A DNA stretch of 64,000 bases from Sphingomonas sp. Leaf34 (GTDB lineage Bacteria > Pseudomonadota > Alphaproteobacteria > Sphingomonadales > Sphingomonadaceae): positions 526,389-590,388 of the forward strand of contig NZ_LMLC01000005.1 in the NCBI RefSeq assembly GCF_001421805.1. The letters run 5' to 3'. The position numbers were made by a program, and so were the translations under genes. Shown here in pieces: positions 9,194 to 17,093 of the stretch; the first letter of the stretch is position 1; each line of letters begins with the position of its first letter. The notes below the pieces were generated by a model, which was given only the letters and a program-made list of their open reading frames with translations, was not told the origin of the DNA and ran no database searches.

Positions 9194-9556
9194 TTACTGG
9201 TACCAAATCATCGATTTGAGCTGCGCCGTCCGGGCCTTGGTCAGGTCGGTGCGGCACCCGGCGGTCGTCATGCCCTGCGCCGAACCGCCGGCATATTGCC
9301 CGCCCTCGATCACGCATTGCGTGTCGCGGAACTTGAGCCAGGCGCGCTGGCTCTCGAGCAACGCCGCGGCATAACCGAACCCGCCGCCGCGCGACCCGTC
9401 CTGCGCATCGCGCCGCTTCATATAGGCATAGGTGCGCTTCCACTGCGCGGTCATCGCCGCATCCGCCTGCGTGTAGCTCGTGCCCGCGGACCGGTTCATG
9501 TCGGCCTGCGTCTGGATCGGCGCGGCGGCGGTCAGCAACAGCGCGATCAGCAGCAT
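9194..9556 (-). CDS. LprI-like (DUF1311-type) secreted protein
   Basis: Small exported protein resembling the LprI/DUF1311 family, some members of which inhibit lysozyme. It has 120 residues with a short signal peptide (MLLIALLLTAAAPIQ). The family pattern is visible: LLESQRAWLKFRDTQC, a second cysteine in MTTAGCRTDLTKAR, and a C-terminal LKSMIWYQ. Its ATG lies inside the last codons of bioB (10 bp overlap, shifted frame), so translation is probably coupled to bioB. Why it sits in a propionate/biotin operon is unknown. The cysteine pair would form a disulfide in the periplasm. Confidence 0.75.
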   Translation of the reverse strand: MLLIALLLTAAAPIQTQADMNRSAGTSYTQADAAMTAQWKRTYAYMKRRDAQDGSRGGGFGYAAALLESQRAWLKFRDTQCVIEGGQYAGGSAQGMTTAGCRTDLTKARTAQLKSMIWYQ

Positions 9557-10635
9557 GTCTTGGCCTCGCGCATCGGTTCCGGCCCGACCATCGGCGTCAT
9601 CCCCAGCTTCGCGAGCAATGTTGCATCGGCGCTGTCGCCGGCGTTGCCCGTGGTCAGCAGCTTGTCGCCGGTGAAGATCGAGTTCGCGCCCGCCATGAAG
9701 CAGAGCGCCTGAGTCGCCTCGGACATGCTCTCGCGCCCAGCTGACAGCCGCACCATGCTCAGCGGCATCGTGATCCGCGCGACCGCGACGGTCCGGACGA
9801 ATTCGATGTCGTCGATTCGGCCCAGCGGCGTGTCGGCGAGCATGTTGCCCAGCACCGTCCCCTTGACCGGGACCAGCGCGTTGACGGGAACGCTCTCCGG
9901 GTGACGCGGCAGCGTGGCGAGCGCGTGGACGAAGCCGACGCGGTCGCTGCGCGTCTCACCCATCCCGACGATCCCGCCGCAGCACACCGAAATGCCCGCG
10001 TCGCGGACGTTCGCCAGCGTCTCCAGCCGATCGCCGAAGGTGCGCGTGGTGATGACGTTGCCGTAATTCTCCGGCGAGGTGTCAATATTGTGGTTGTAGT
10101 AATCGAGGCCGGCGTCGGCGAGCTGCTTCGCCTGGTCCGCGTCGAGCATGCCGAGCGTCATGCACGTCTCGAGCCCCATCGCGCGGACGCCCTCGACCAT
10201 CGCCACGACCTTCGGCATGTCGCGCGGCTTAGGGTTGCGCCAGGCGGCGCCCATGCAGAAACGCTGCGAGCCGGCCGCCTTGGCCTGCGCGGCGTCGGCG
10301 AGGACGGCGTCGACGTCCATCAGCTTTTCCGCCTTGAGGCCGGAGTCCGACGAGACGGACTGCGAGCAATAGCCGCAATCCTCGGGGCAGCCGCCGGTCT
10401 TGATCGACAGCAACGTGCACAGCTGCACTTCGCTGACCGCGTGATGCGCGCGGTGGACGGTCTGCGCGCGGTACATGAGTTCGTCGAACGGCAGGTCGAA
10501 CAGCGCGGCGATTTCCGGGCGGGTCCAGTCGGTCCTGGTGGTCTGCTGCGCGCGCGGGAGCCCAGTGTCGCGAACGCCGCGCTCTGAAGACTGGGCTCCT
10601 GCGGGCGCAGGAGAACGGAGAAGGGTATCGGTCAT
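9547..10635 (-). CDS. bioB: Biotin synthase
   Basis: Radical-SAM enzyme that inserts sulfur into dethiobiotin to give biotin. The CxxxCxxC cluster motif is present (GGCPEDCGYCSQS, about residues 80-92), as are the family segments YNHNIDTSPE, TRTFGDRLETL, CCGGIVGMGE and FTGDKLLTTGN. The start ATG overlaps the stop of the upstream mutase by four bases (ATGA). Placing bioB in the operon of a biotin-dependent carboxylase makes sense as cofactor supply. Oddity: residues 5-27 (LLRSPAPAGAQSSERG and following) are encoded by a decayed family B palindrome, so the protein has 362 residues against about 340-346 for the family. The conserved part begins at TRTDWTRPEIAALF. Confidence 0.97.
   Translation of the reverse strand: MTDTLLRSPAPAGAQSSERGVRDTGLPRAQQTTRTDWTRPEIAALFDLPFDELMYRAQTVHRAHHAVSEVQLCTLLSIKTGGCPEDCGYCSQSVSSDSGLKAEKLMDVDAVLADAAQAKAAGSQRFCMGAAWRNPKPRDMPKVVAMVEGVRAMGLETCMTLGMLDADQAKQLADAGLDYYNHNIDTSPENYGNVITTRTFGDRLETLANVRDAGISVCCGGIVGMGETRSDRVGFVHALATLPRHPESVPVNALVPVKGTVLGNMLADTPLGRIDDIEFVRTVAVARITMPLSMVRLSAGRESMSEATQALCFMAGANSIFTGDKLLTTGNAGDSADATLLAKLGMTPMVGPEPMREAKTCC
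10551..10622. repeat. Decayed family B palindrome in the 5' end of bioB
   Basis: The arms GGGAGCCCAGT and ACTGGGCTCC, plus a degenerate outer hairpin ending GGAGAAC, match the intergenic family B copies. The central loop is longer, as in the copy near the agmatine deiminase gene. The frame through it is open and contributes about 23 N-terminal codons. Confidence 0.65.
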
Positions 10636-12902
10636 TCTGCGGCTTCCTCTTGCGGGCCCATATTGTGGCCGAGGAGCTTCAAGACGTCCTCGGCGGCCTG
10701 GATCAGGTTGGTGCCGGGTCCGAAGATCGCCTGGACCCCGGCATCACGCAGCGCCTGATAGTCCTGTGCGGGAATAACGCCACCCGCGATCACCTTGATA
10801 TCCGCGCGCCCCGCCTCGCGCAGATGGCCGATCAGCTCGGGGATCAGCGTCTTGTGCCCTGCCGCAAGGCTGGAGGCGCCGACGATGTCGACGTCCTTGG
10901 CAAGCGCCAGCGCGGCGACCTCCGCCGGGGTCTGGAACAGCGCGCCCGGCACGATCTCGAACCCCAGGTCGCCGAACATCGATGAGACGAGGTTGGCGCC
11001 GCGGTCATGCCCGTCTTGCCCCATCTTTGCGACAAGCATGCGCGGTTTGCGACCAAGACGGCGCTCGGTAGCTTCGACACCGTCGGTCAGCCGCGTCCAG
11101 CGCGCATCGTCCTCATACGCGCCACCATAGACGCCCGACACGGGGGTGGGCTGCGTGCCGTAGCGCCCGAACACGTCCTCCATCGCCGACGAAATCTCGC
11201 CGAGCGTCGCGCGGGCGCGGGCGCATTCGACGGCGAGCGCGAGGAGGTTGTTCTCAAATCCTCCCCGATCCGGGGAGGTGGCAGCCGAAGGCTGACGGAG
11301 GGGGGTGTCCACGGGCGTATCCGTGTGTGGAGCCCCCCCTCCACCAGCCGTTGGCTGGTCCCCCTCCCCGTTCCGGGGAGGAATTCGCGCGCCCTCGCGC
11401 AGCGCATCGAGCGCGGCACGGCACGCATCCTCGTCGCGCGTCGCCTTCACGCGCGCGATCCGTTCGACCTGGCCGGCGCGCACCGCGACGTTGTCCACGT
11501 CGAGGATCTCGATCGCGTCCTGTTCGGCGAGCTTGTACTTGTTCACGCCGACGATGACGTCCTCGCCGCGATCGACGCGCGCCTGGCGGCCGGCGGCGGC
11601 TTCCTCGATCATCGCCTTGGGCCAGCCCGCCGCGACCGCCTTGGCCATCCCGCCCTCGGCCTGGATCCGCTCGATCAGCGTCCACGCGCCGTCGACCAGG
11701 CTCTGCGTCAGGCTCTCGATATAATAGCTGCCACCGAGCGGATCGACGACCTTGGTCATCCCCGTCTCTTCCTGCAGCACGATCTGCGTGTTGCGCGCGA
11801 TGCGAGCCGAGAAATCGGTCGGCAGCGCGATCGCCTCGTCGAGCGCGTTGGTGTGGAGCGACTGCGTGCCCCCCAGCATCGCCGCCATCGCCTCGATCGT
11901 CGTGCGCATGACGTTGTTGTACGGATCCTGCTCGGTGAGCGACACGCCCGACGTCTGGCAATGCGTGCGCAGCATCTTCGAGCGTTCGTCCTGCGCGCCG
12001 AGCTGCGTCATCGCGCGGTGCCACAGCACGCGCGCGGCGCGCAGCTTGGCGATCTCCATGAAGAAGTTCATGCCGATCGCGAAGAAGAACGAGAGCCGGC
12101 CGGCAAACTTGTCGATGTCGAGCCCGCTCGCGACGCCGTATTTGACGTATTCCATGCCGTCGGCGATCGTGAAGGCGAGCTCGTGGAGCTGCGTCGCCCC
12201 CGCCTCCTGCATGTGATAGCCGCTGATCGAGATGCTGTTGAACTTGGGCATCTCGCGGCTCGTATAGCCGAAGATGTCCGAGATAATTCGCATGCTCGGC
12301 TCGGGCGGGTAGATATAGGTGTTGCGGACCATGAACTCCTTGAGGATGTCGTTCTGGATGGTCCCGTCGAGCAGGTGCCGCGGCACGCCCTGCTCCTCGC
12401 CCGCGACGATGAAGAAGGCGAGGATCGGGATCACCGCGCCGTTCATCGTCATGCTGACCGACATCTTGTCGAGCGGGATGCCGTCGAACAGGATCTTCAT
12501 GTCCTCGACCGAATCGATCGCGACGCCTGCCTTGCCGACGTCGCCGGTGACGCGCGGATGGTCGCTGTCGTAACCGCGGTGCGTGGCGAGATCGAACGCG
12601 ACCGAGAGCCCCTTCTGCCCCGCGGCAAGGTTGCGGCGGTAGAACGCGTTCGACGCCTCCGCGGTGGAGAAGCCCGCATATTGCCGGATCGTCCACGGGC
12701 GGCCGGCGTACATCGAGGCGCGGACGCCGCGCGTGAACGGCGCGAAACCGGGGAGGCCGGGGTCGGCGGTGACATCGTCCGCGGTGTAGAGCGGCTTGAC
12801 GTCGATCCCCTCCGGGGTGGCCCAGGTGAGGTCGGCGCCTTTGACTTCCTTGGCGGCGAGCGCCTGCCAGTCGGCGAGGGTTGGGTTCGGTTTGTCAGTC
12901 AT
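10632..12902 (-). CDS. scpA: Methylmalonyl-CoA mutase, single-chain large subunit
   Basis: B12-dependent isomerase converting (R)-methylmalonyl-CoA to succinyl-CoA. The N-terminal substrate barrel is marked by WTIRQYAGFSTAEASNAFY, VAFDLATHRGYDSDHPR and CQTSGVSLTEQDPYNN. The C-terminal cobalamin domain carries DGHDRGANLV near residue 630, which holds the DxHxxG lower-ligand motif. Length is 756 residues against 714 for the E. coli homologue; the difference equals a 43-codon insertion (residues 506-549) encoded by a family D palindrome between the barrel and the cobalamin domain. The start is taken at the ATG giving MTDKPNPTLADWQ; the frame upstream only reads a repeat. It overlaps bioB by ATGA. 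Confidence 0.97.
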   Translation of the reverse strand: MTDKPNPTLADWQALAAKEVKGADLTWATPEGIDVKPLYTADDVTADPGLPGFAPFTRGVRASMYAGRPWTIRQYAGFSTAEASNAFYRRNLAAGQKGLSVAFDLATHRGYDSDHPRVTGDVGKAGVAIDSVEDMKILFDGIPLDKMSVSMTMNGAVIPILAFFIVAGEEQGVPRHLLDGTIQNDILKEFMVRNTYIYPPEPSMRIISDIFGYTSREMPKFNSISISGYHMQEAGATQLHELAFTIADGMEYVKYGVASGLDIDKFAGRLSFFFAIGMNFFMEIAKLRAARVLWHRAMTQLGAQDERSKMLRTHCQTSGVSLTEQDPYNNVMRTTIEAMAAMLGGTQSLHTNALDEAIALPTDFSARIARNTQIVLQEETGMTKVVDPLGGSYYIESLTQSLVDGAWTLIERIQAEGGMAKAVAAGWPKAMIEEAAAGRQARVDRGEDVIVGVNKYKLAEQDAIEILDVDNVAVRAGQVERIARVKATRDEDACRAALDALREGARIPPRNGEGDQPTAGGGGAPHTDTPVDTPLRQPSAATSPDRGGFENNLLALAVECARARATLGEISSAMEDVFGRYGTQPTPVSGVYGGAYEDDARWTRLTDGVEATERRLGRKPRMLVAKMGQDGHDRGANLVSSMFGDLGFEIVPGALFQTPAEVAALALAKDVDIVGASSLAAGHKTLIPELIGHLREAGRADIKVIAGGVIPAQDYQALRDAGVQAIFGPGTNLIQAAEDVLKLLGHNMGPQEEAAE
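11257..11385. repeat. Family D palindrome inside the methylmalonyl-CoA mutase gene, frame kept
   Basis: The outer ends (CCTCCCCGATCCGGGGAGG and CCTCCCCGTTCCGGGGAGG) are hairpins. Inner inverted pairs (GCAGCCGAAGGCTG, CCAGCCGTTGGCTGG, and GGAGGGGGG facing CCCCCCTCC) complete the element. It measures 129 bp, exactly 43 codons, with no stop in the gene's frame. Related intergenic copies lie near 34.3 and 35.5 kb. Confidence 0.88.
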
Positions 12903-12910
12903 GCTTAAAA

Positions 12911-13019
12911 CACCACCCCGGCGGAGGCCGGGGCCCAATTGGAAAGATCGCAGTAACGCAGCGGAGCACCGGCCAATTCGCCGCCACCCAATTGGGCCCC
13001 GGCCTTCGCCGGGGTGGTG
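12911..13019. repeat. Family A palindromic repeat
   Basis: Complete copy with both arms (CCCCGGCGGAGGCCGGGG with CCCAATTGG, and its inverse). It fills almost the whole gap between the PaaG-like gene and the mutase gene, so it lies within a likely operon and could cause partial termination or RNA processing there. Confidence 0.85.
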
Positions 13020-13032
13020 CGGAAAACGGAAG

Positions 13033-13812
13033 TCACTTTCCCGTGAACACCGGCTTGCGCTTCGCCAGGAACGCGATGCCGCCCTCCATCGAATCCGCCG
13101 ACCCGCGCGCCGCGCGCTGGTTGACCGCCTCGGCCTCCATCGCGCCCGCATAATCGCTCTCATACGCCGCGGTGATCGCGCGCCGCATCAGCCCGAGCGC
13201 CACCGTCGGCATCGCCGCCAGCCGCTCGGCCAGCGCAAACGCCTCGCCGTCCAGCGCGTCGTCGGCGACGACCTTGTGCACCATCCCCCAGTTGAGCGCC
13301 TTGGCCGCGGGCACGCGCTCGCCCAGCATCATCATCTCGGTCGCGCGCGCGCGCCCGATCAGCCGCGGCAGCATCCACGACGCGCCGCCATCGGGCACGA
13401 GCCCGATATTGACGAACGCCTGGAGAAAATACGCACTCTCGCTCGCGACGCAGAAATCGGCGGCGAGCGCGAGGCTGCAGCCGATCCCCGCCGCCGGCCC
13501 GCGCACCGCGCTGACCACCGGCACCGACAGGTCGGCGATCGCCACCATCGTCGGATTATAGCTGCCGGTCAGCGCCGCATAGGTCGCCTCGCCCGGATTG
13601 TCCGAGCCGAGCGCCCCGCCGCCGACGTCCGCGCCCGAGCAGAATGCGCGCCCCGCGCCCGCGATCAGCACCGCGCGCGCGCCGTCCAGATCGCCGAGTG
13701 CCGCCGCCAGTTCCTCGAACATCGCAGGCGGCGCGGCATTCAGCCGGTCGGGGCGGTTCAGCGTCAAAACCAGCACGTCGCCGCGCCGTTCGCTCAGGAT
13801 ATGCTCGGCCAT
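13033..13812 (-). CDS. Enoyl-CoA hydratase/isomerase family protein (PaaG-like)
   Basis: Crotonase-fold enzyme acting on an acyl-CoA, 259 residues. Seen: the N-terminal VLVLTLNRPDRLNA, the oxyanion-hole segment AGAGRAFCSGADVGGG, a second backbone segment GPAAGIGCSLALAADFCVAS, and NIGLVPDGGASWMLPRLIG. The Asp in VPDGG takes the place used by isomerase-type members such as PaaG rather than the hydratase Glu. The true substrate is unknown. It starts within the stop codon of the epimerase gene (one-base overlap), so the two are co-translated. It could process a 2- or 3-carbon branch intermediate feeding the propionate route, but that is inference. Confidence 0.88.
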   Translation of the reverse strand: MAEHILSERRGDVLVLTLNRPDRLNAAPPAMFEELAAALGDLDGARAVLIAGAGRAFCSGADVGGGALGSDNPGEATYAALTGSYNPTMVAIADLSVPVVSAVRGPAAGIGCSLALAADFCVASESAYFLQAFVNIGLVPDGGASWMLPRLIGRARATEMMMLGERVPAAKALNWGMVHKVVADDALDGEAFALAERLAAMPTVALGLMRRAITAAYESDYAGAMEAEAVNQRAARGSADSMEGGIAFLAKRKPVFTGK

Positions 13813-14237
13813 CAGTGTGCGCCCTTCGGTGTTTCCATGAGTTCGACGAGCATCCCGCCAAAGTCCTTCGGGTGCACGAACACGATCGGCGTGCCATGCG
13901 CGCCGATCCGCGGCGCACCCAGCACGGTCGCGCCCTTCGCCTTCAAATCGGCGACCGCCGCGTCGATATCCGCGACCTCGAAGCAGACATGATGCTGCCC
14001 GCCCGCCGGATTCTTGCGCAGGAACCCCGCGATCGGCGAGCTCTCGTCATACGGCTCGATCAGCTCGATCTGCGTGTTGGGCGCGTCGATGAAGCACACC
14101 TTCACCCCCTGCGCCGGCAGATCGAACGGCTCACCGATCGCAGTCGCACCGAGCAGCGTGCGATACGTCTCGATCGACTTCGCGATCGACGGCGTCGCGA
14201 CGCCGACATGGTTGAGGCGGCCAAGCACAGCGGTCAT
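13812..14237 (-). CDS. mce: Methylmalonyl-CoA epimerase
   Basis: Interconverts (S)- and (R)-methylmalonyl-CoA between the carboxylase and the mutase. It is a 141-residue member of the glyoxalase/VOC fold with the metal-ligand pattern of the family: His in LNHVGVATPSI, His in GGQHHVCFEV, Glu near the end in MLVELMETPKG. The substrate-binding stretch VCFIDAPNTQIELIEPYDE is also typical. It overlaps its neighbours on both sides by 1-4 bases, in line with an operon that holds the full propionyl-CoA to succinyl-CoA path. Confidence 0.95.
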   Translation of the reverse strand: MTAVLGRLNHVGVATPSIAKSIETYRTLLGATAIGEPFDLPAQGVKVCFIDAPNTQIELIEPYDESSPIAGFLRKNPAGGQHHVCFEVADIDAAVADLKAKGATVLGAPRIGAHGTPIVFVHPKDFGGMLVELMETPKGAH

Positions 14238-14455
14238 CCCTCGATCCTCGGGCTGTCGGGCGTCCGGCGCGCCATCGCGGCGCCCTCGATCAGTCCCTCG
14301 ATGCGGCTGACGCGTTCGCGCAACGCGACGTGGCTGTCGGCGAGGCGCGCGAGCCCCGCGCTCAGCCCGGTGAGTTTCGCGTCGAGCCCATCGAGCCTTT
14401 CCTGGTACGTCAGCAACGCCTTGATGACGCCGAATGCCTTCTCGGTCGCGCTCAT
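14234..14455 (-). CDS. Small coiled-coil protein of unknown function
   Basis: Not recognised. The 73-residue product has no signal peptide or membrane segment. Its central part has spaced Leu and Ile residues (YQERLDGLDAKLTGLSAG, then LRERVSRIEGLIEG) suggesting an amphipathic coiled coil. It overlaps the epimerase start and the upstream ribbon-helix-helix gene by four bases each, so it is almost certainly translated. Together with the next gene it could form a small DNA-binding or toxin-antitoxin-like pair, but no toxin fold is visible. Confidence 0.7.
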   Translation of the reverse strand: MSATEKAFGVIKALLTYQERLDGLDAKLTGLSAGLARLADSHVALRERVSRIEGLIEGAAMARRTPDSPRIEG

Positions 14456-14760
14456 GCGGCGTGGCTCAGCGGGACCGGGTCGCCCGCCAGCGCACGCTCG
14501 ATCGCCTCGAGCGCGCGGTCGATCGACTGCTCCATCGAATCGATCTTCGCATGCCAGTGCGGCAACATCGCCTCTATCTCCGGCAGGATCAGCGCCAGCG
14601 CCTTGTCATCGTCCCCGTCGGCACGGTCCTCCGCCGCGAGATACCGCGTGGAGGCCTCGCGCAGGACGTGGCCGACGGATTTACCGTTGCTGGCGGCAAA
14701 GGCATCGAGCGCCGCCTTGTGATCGGGCGAGGTCAGAAACGTCACGCGTTCGGTCTGCAT
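14452..14760 (-). CDS. Putative ribbon-helix-helix protein
   Basis: 102-residue soluble protein. The N-terminus (MQTERVTFLTSPDHKAALDAF, then AASNGKSVGHVLREASTRYL) has the short strand plus two helices expected of a CopG/Arc-like ribbon-helix-helix DNA-binding domain. The acidic helical C-terminal half (ALILPEIEAMLPHWHAKIDS) could mediate oligomerisation. Start chosen from an AAGGAG ribosome site eight bases upstream; an earlier ATG adds six residues without a site. It overlaps the following coiled-coil gene by four bases. A DNA target cannot be read from sequence. Confidence 0.7.
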   Translation of the reverse strand: MQTERVTFLTSPDHKAALDAFAASNGKSVGHVLREASTRYLAAEDRADGDDDKALALILPEIEAMLPHWHAKIDSMEQSIDRALEAIERALAGDPVPLSHAA

Positions 14761-14814
14761 GTCACGACTCCTTATCATGACATGATAATGTGCGGCTGGC
14801 AGCGATACAACGCG

Positions 14815-15330
14815 TCATTCGGCCGACTCCGCAGCGGGCTTGGCGGGCACCGGGGGAACGACCCCGAGCGTGTACCCACAGACGCCGAGCACCTGCCGCA
14901 CCATCGCATCGCTGGCCGGCGCGGCGAAGTTCGCCTGCACCGCAAAGCTTGCGCCATTGGTCGTCTCGACGCGCACCGTCTTCGACTTGACCAGGAAACT
15001 GGTCAGCTTGGTGATCGCCTCGGGATCGGTGACATAGGTCCCCGTCCCCGGAAACTGCCAATTATAGGTGAACGCCGGCCCGCCATCGAACCGCACCGCG
15101 ACGGGCTTGTCCGCACCGGACCCGAGCGGCTGCGGCTGGATGAACTGGATCGACACGATCGGTTCGGACGCGACGTCGCATTTCACGACGAACCGTGAGA
15201 GCCCGTCATTGCCGGTAACCGATGCGGAGATGCTGCGCACGCCCGCGGGACTGGTGCGGTCGGCGAGCTTCCAGGCGGGGGCGGCTGGCGCGGGTGCGGC
15301 GGCCTGGAGAAGCAGGAGAAACGCTAGCAT
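14815..15330 (-). CDS. Secreted protein of unknown function
   Basis: Not recognised. 171 residues with a signal peptide (MLAFLLLLQAAAPAPAA). The mature part looks beta-rich (VRSISASVTGNDGLSRFVVK, VRFDGGPAFTYNWQFPG) and has two cysteines (VVKCDV, VLGVCGYTL), so a periplasmic disulfide is possible. Start selected from a GGAGG ribosome site five bases upstream. It lies between pccB and the ribbon-helix-helix gene on the same strand, with 135 bp to pccB and 54 bp to the next gene, so cotranscription is plausible but not shown. Confidence 0.7.
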   Translation of the reverse strand: MLAFLLLLQAAAPAPAAPAWKLADRTSPAGVRSISASVTGNDGLSRFVVKCDVASEPIVSIQFIQPQPLGSGADKPVAVRFDGGPAFTYNWQFPGTGTYVTDPEAITKLTSFLVKSKTVRVETTNGASFAVQANFAAPASDAMVRQVLGVCGYTLGVVPPVPAKPAAESAE

Positions 15331-15465
15331 GATACCTCCGTCCCCCGGCACCTCATCACTCCAGCGGATACCGAAGTTTCAGCACGCGAACCACACCCCG
15401 CCCGCGCCAGATCCCAGCAGTCGCTGGGGTGACGGAGGCCGGGCCGGACCGCATGACAAGCGGGG

Positions 15466-16992
15466 TCACAGCGGAATGTTATCATGCTTCTTCCACGGAT
15501 TCTCCAGGCTCTTGCCGCGGAGTTTCCGTAGACCGAGCGCAATCCGGCGGCGGGTCGAGTGCGGCTGGATCACCTCGTCGATGAACCCCTTTGACGCCGC
15601 GACGAACGGATTGGCGAAGCGCGCCTCGTACTCCGCGGTGCGCTCGGCGATCTCCTCGGGCGTCTTGCCACGGAATATGATCTCGACCGCGCCCTTCGCG
15701 CCCATCACCGCGATCTCCGCGGTCGGCCACGCATAGTTCAAGTCGCCGCGCAGATGCTTCGACGCCATCACGTCGTACGCACCGCCATAGGCTTTGCGCG
15801 TGATGACGGTGATCTTGGGCACGGTCGCCTCGGCATAGGCGAACAGCAGTTTTGCGCCATGCTTGATGATGCCGTTATGCTCCTGCGCGGTGCCGGGCAG
15901 GAAGCCGGGGACGTCGACGAACGTCACGATCGGGATCTCGAACGCGTCGCAGAAGCGCACGAACCGCGCCGCCTTTTTCGACGAATTGATGTCGAGCACG
16001 CCCGCCAGCACCATCGGCTGGTTCGCGACGAAGCCGACGGTGCGCCCCTCGATCCGGCCGAAGCCGGTGATGATGTTGGCCGCATGCGCCGGCTGCGTCT
16101 CGAAGAAATCGCCCTCGTCGACGACCTTTCGGATCAGCTCGTGCATGTCGTAGGGCTGGTTCGCCGATGCGGGGACCAGTGTGTCGAGGCTGTTCTCGAT
16201 CCGGTCCCATTCGTCCGCGGTCGGCCGCTCGGGCACCCCGGCGCGGTTCGATTCGGGCAGGAAATCGAAGAAGTCGCGCGCCGCGAGCAGCGCCTCGATA
16301 TCGTTCTCGAACGCGTTGTCGGCGACCGACGTTTTGGTCGTGTGCGTCACCGCGCCGCCGAGCGCCTCCTGCGTCACGACCTCGTTTGTCACCGTCTTGA
16401 CCACGTCGGGGCCGGTGACGAACATGTAGCTCGAATCCTTCACCATGAAGATGAAGTCGGTCATCGCAGGGCTGTAGACCGCACCGCCGGCGCAAGGCCC
16501 CATGATCAGCGAAAGCTGCGGCACCACGCCACTGGCGAGCGCATTGCGCTGGAACACCTCGGCATAGCCGCCGAGCGAGGCGACCCCCTCCTGGATGCGC
16601 GCGCCGCCGCTGTCGTTCAGCCCGATGATCGGCGCGCCGACCTTCATCGCGCTGTCCATCACCTTGCAGATCTTCTGCGCATGACGCTCGCTGAGCGACC
16701 CGCCGAATACCGTGAAATCCTGGCTGAAGACAAAGACGAGGCGGCCGTTGATCGTGCCCGAGCCCGTGACCACGCCGTCGCCGGGGATCACCTGGTCCTG
16801 CATGCCGAAATCGACGCAGTTATGCTCGACATACATGTCGAGCTCCTCGAACGACCCCTCGTCCAGCAGCACGTCAAGGCGCTCCCTCGCGGTGAGCTTC
16901 CCCTTGGCGTGCTGCGCTGCGATCCGCTTGATACCCCCGCCCACTCTTGCGGCTTCGCGGCGTCGTTCAAGCTCTTCGATCGTCGATGACAT
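15466..16992 (-). CDS. pccB: Propionyl-CoA carboxylase, carboxyltransferase (beta) subunit
   Basis: Transfers carboxyl from carboxybiotin on PccA to propionyl-CoA. 508 residues, the usual length. Both acyl-CoA- and carboxybiotin-binding halves are seen: SGGARIQEGVASLGGYAEVF with GPCAGGAVYSPAMTDFIFMV, and DVPGFLPGTAQEHNGIIKHG with RKAYGGAYDVM. Start at the ATG giving MSSTIEELERRR, preceded by GGAGAG; a longer in-frame start 96 bp upstream would run into the regulator's operator region. It is the first gene of the cluster, transcribed away from the regulator, while pccA is the last gene more than 6 kb away, which is unusual for two subunits of one enzyme. Confidence 0.97.
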   Translation of the reverse strand: MSSTIEELERRREAARVGGGIKRIAAQHAKGKLTARERLDVLLDEGSFEELDMYVEHNCVDFGMQDQVIPGDGVVTGSGTINGRLVFVFSQDFTVFGGSLSERHAQKICKVMDSAMKVGAPIIGLNDSGGARIQEGVASLGGYAEVFQRNALASGVVPQLSLIMGPCAGGAVYSPAMTDFIFMVKDSSYMFVTGPDVVKTVTNEVVTQEALGGAVTHTTKTSVADNAFENDIEALLAARDFFDFLPESNRAGVPERPTADEWDRIENSLDTLVPASANQPYDMHELIRKVVDEGDFFETQPAHAANIITGFGRIEGRTVGFVANQPMVLAGVLDINSSKKAARFVRFCDAFEIPIVTFVDVPGFLPGTAQEHNGIIKHGAKLLFAYAEATVPKITVITRKAYGGAYDVMASKHLRGDLNYAWPTAEIAVMGAKGAVEIIFRGKTPEEIAERTAEYEARFANPFVAASKGFIDEVIQPHSTRRRIALGLRKLRGKSLENPWKKHDNIPL

Positions 16993-17041
16993 CGTCTCTC
17001 CGTCCTGTTGCTGGCCTTCACAGAGCGGGACGCTTCGCGCA

Positions 17042-17080
17042 AATGCAATGTTGCAAACTTGTGCCGCCCATGTTTGCAAA
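17042..17080. promoter_or_regulatory. TTTGCAAA-type operator sites between pccB and its regulator
   Basis: A perfect TTTGCAAA palindrome lies 14 bases before the regulator start. A near copy, GTTGCAAA, is 23 bases further upstream, and a weaker AATGCAAT abuts that one. TTTGCAAA-type words are the known target of RamB/PccR-type short-chain acyl-CoA regulators. The position in the 101 bp divergent gap fits control of both pccB and the regulator itself. Confidence 0.7.
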
Positions 17081-17093
17081 CTAGGCACAGAGT

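Noticed and set aside
7294..9219. 641-codon plus-strand frame opposite pccA
   Set aside because: Antisense shadow caused by GC-rich codon use; no known motifs, while the minus strand encodes a full carboxylase subunit.
10551..16992. Propionate region as a recently acquired island
   Set aside because: Codon style matches the surroundings, no integrase or tRNA junction, and the nearby tRNA-Gln shows no duplicated end.
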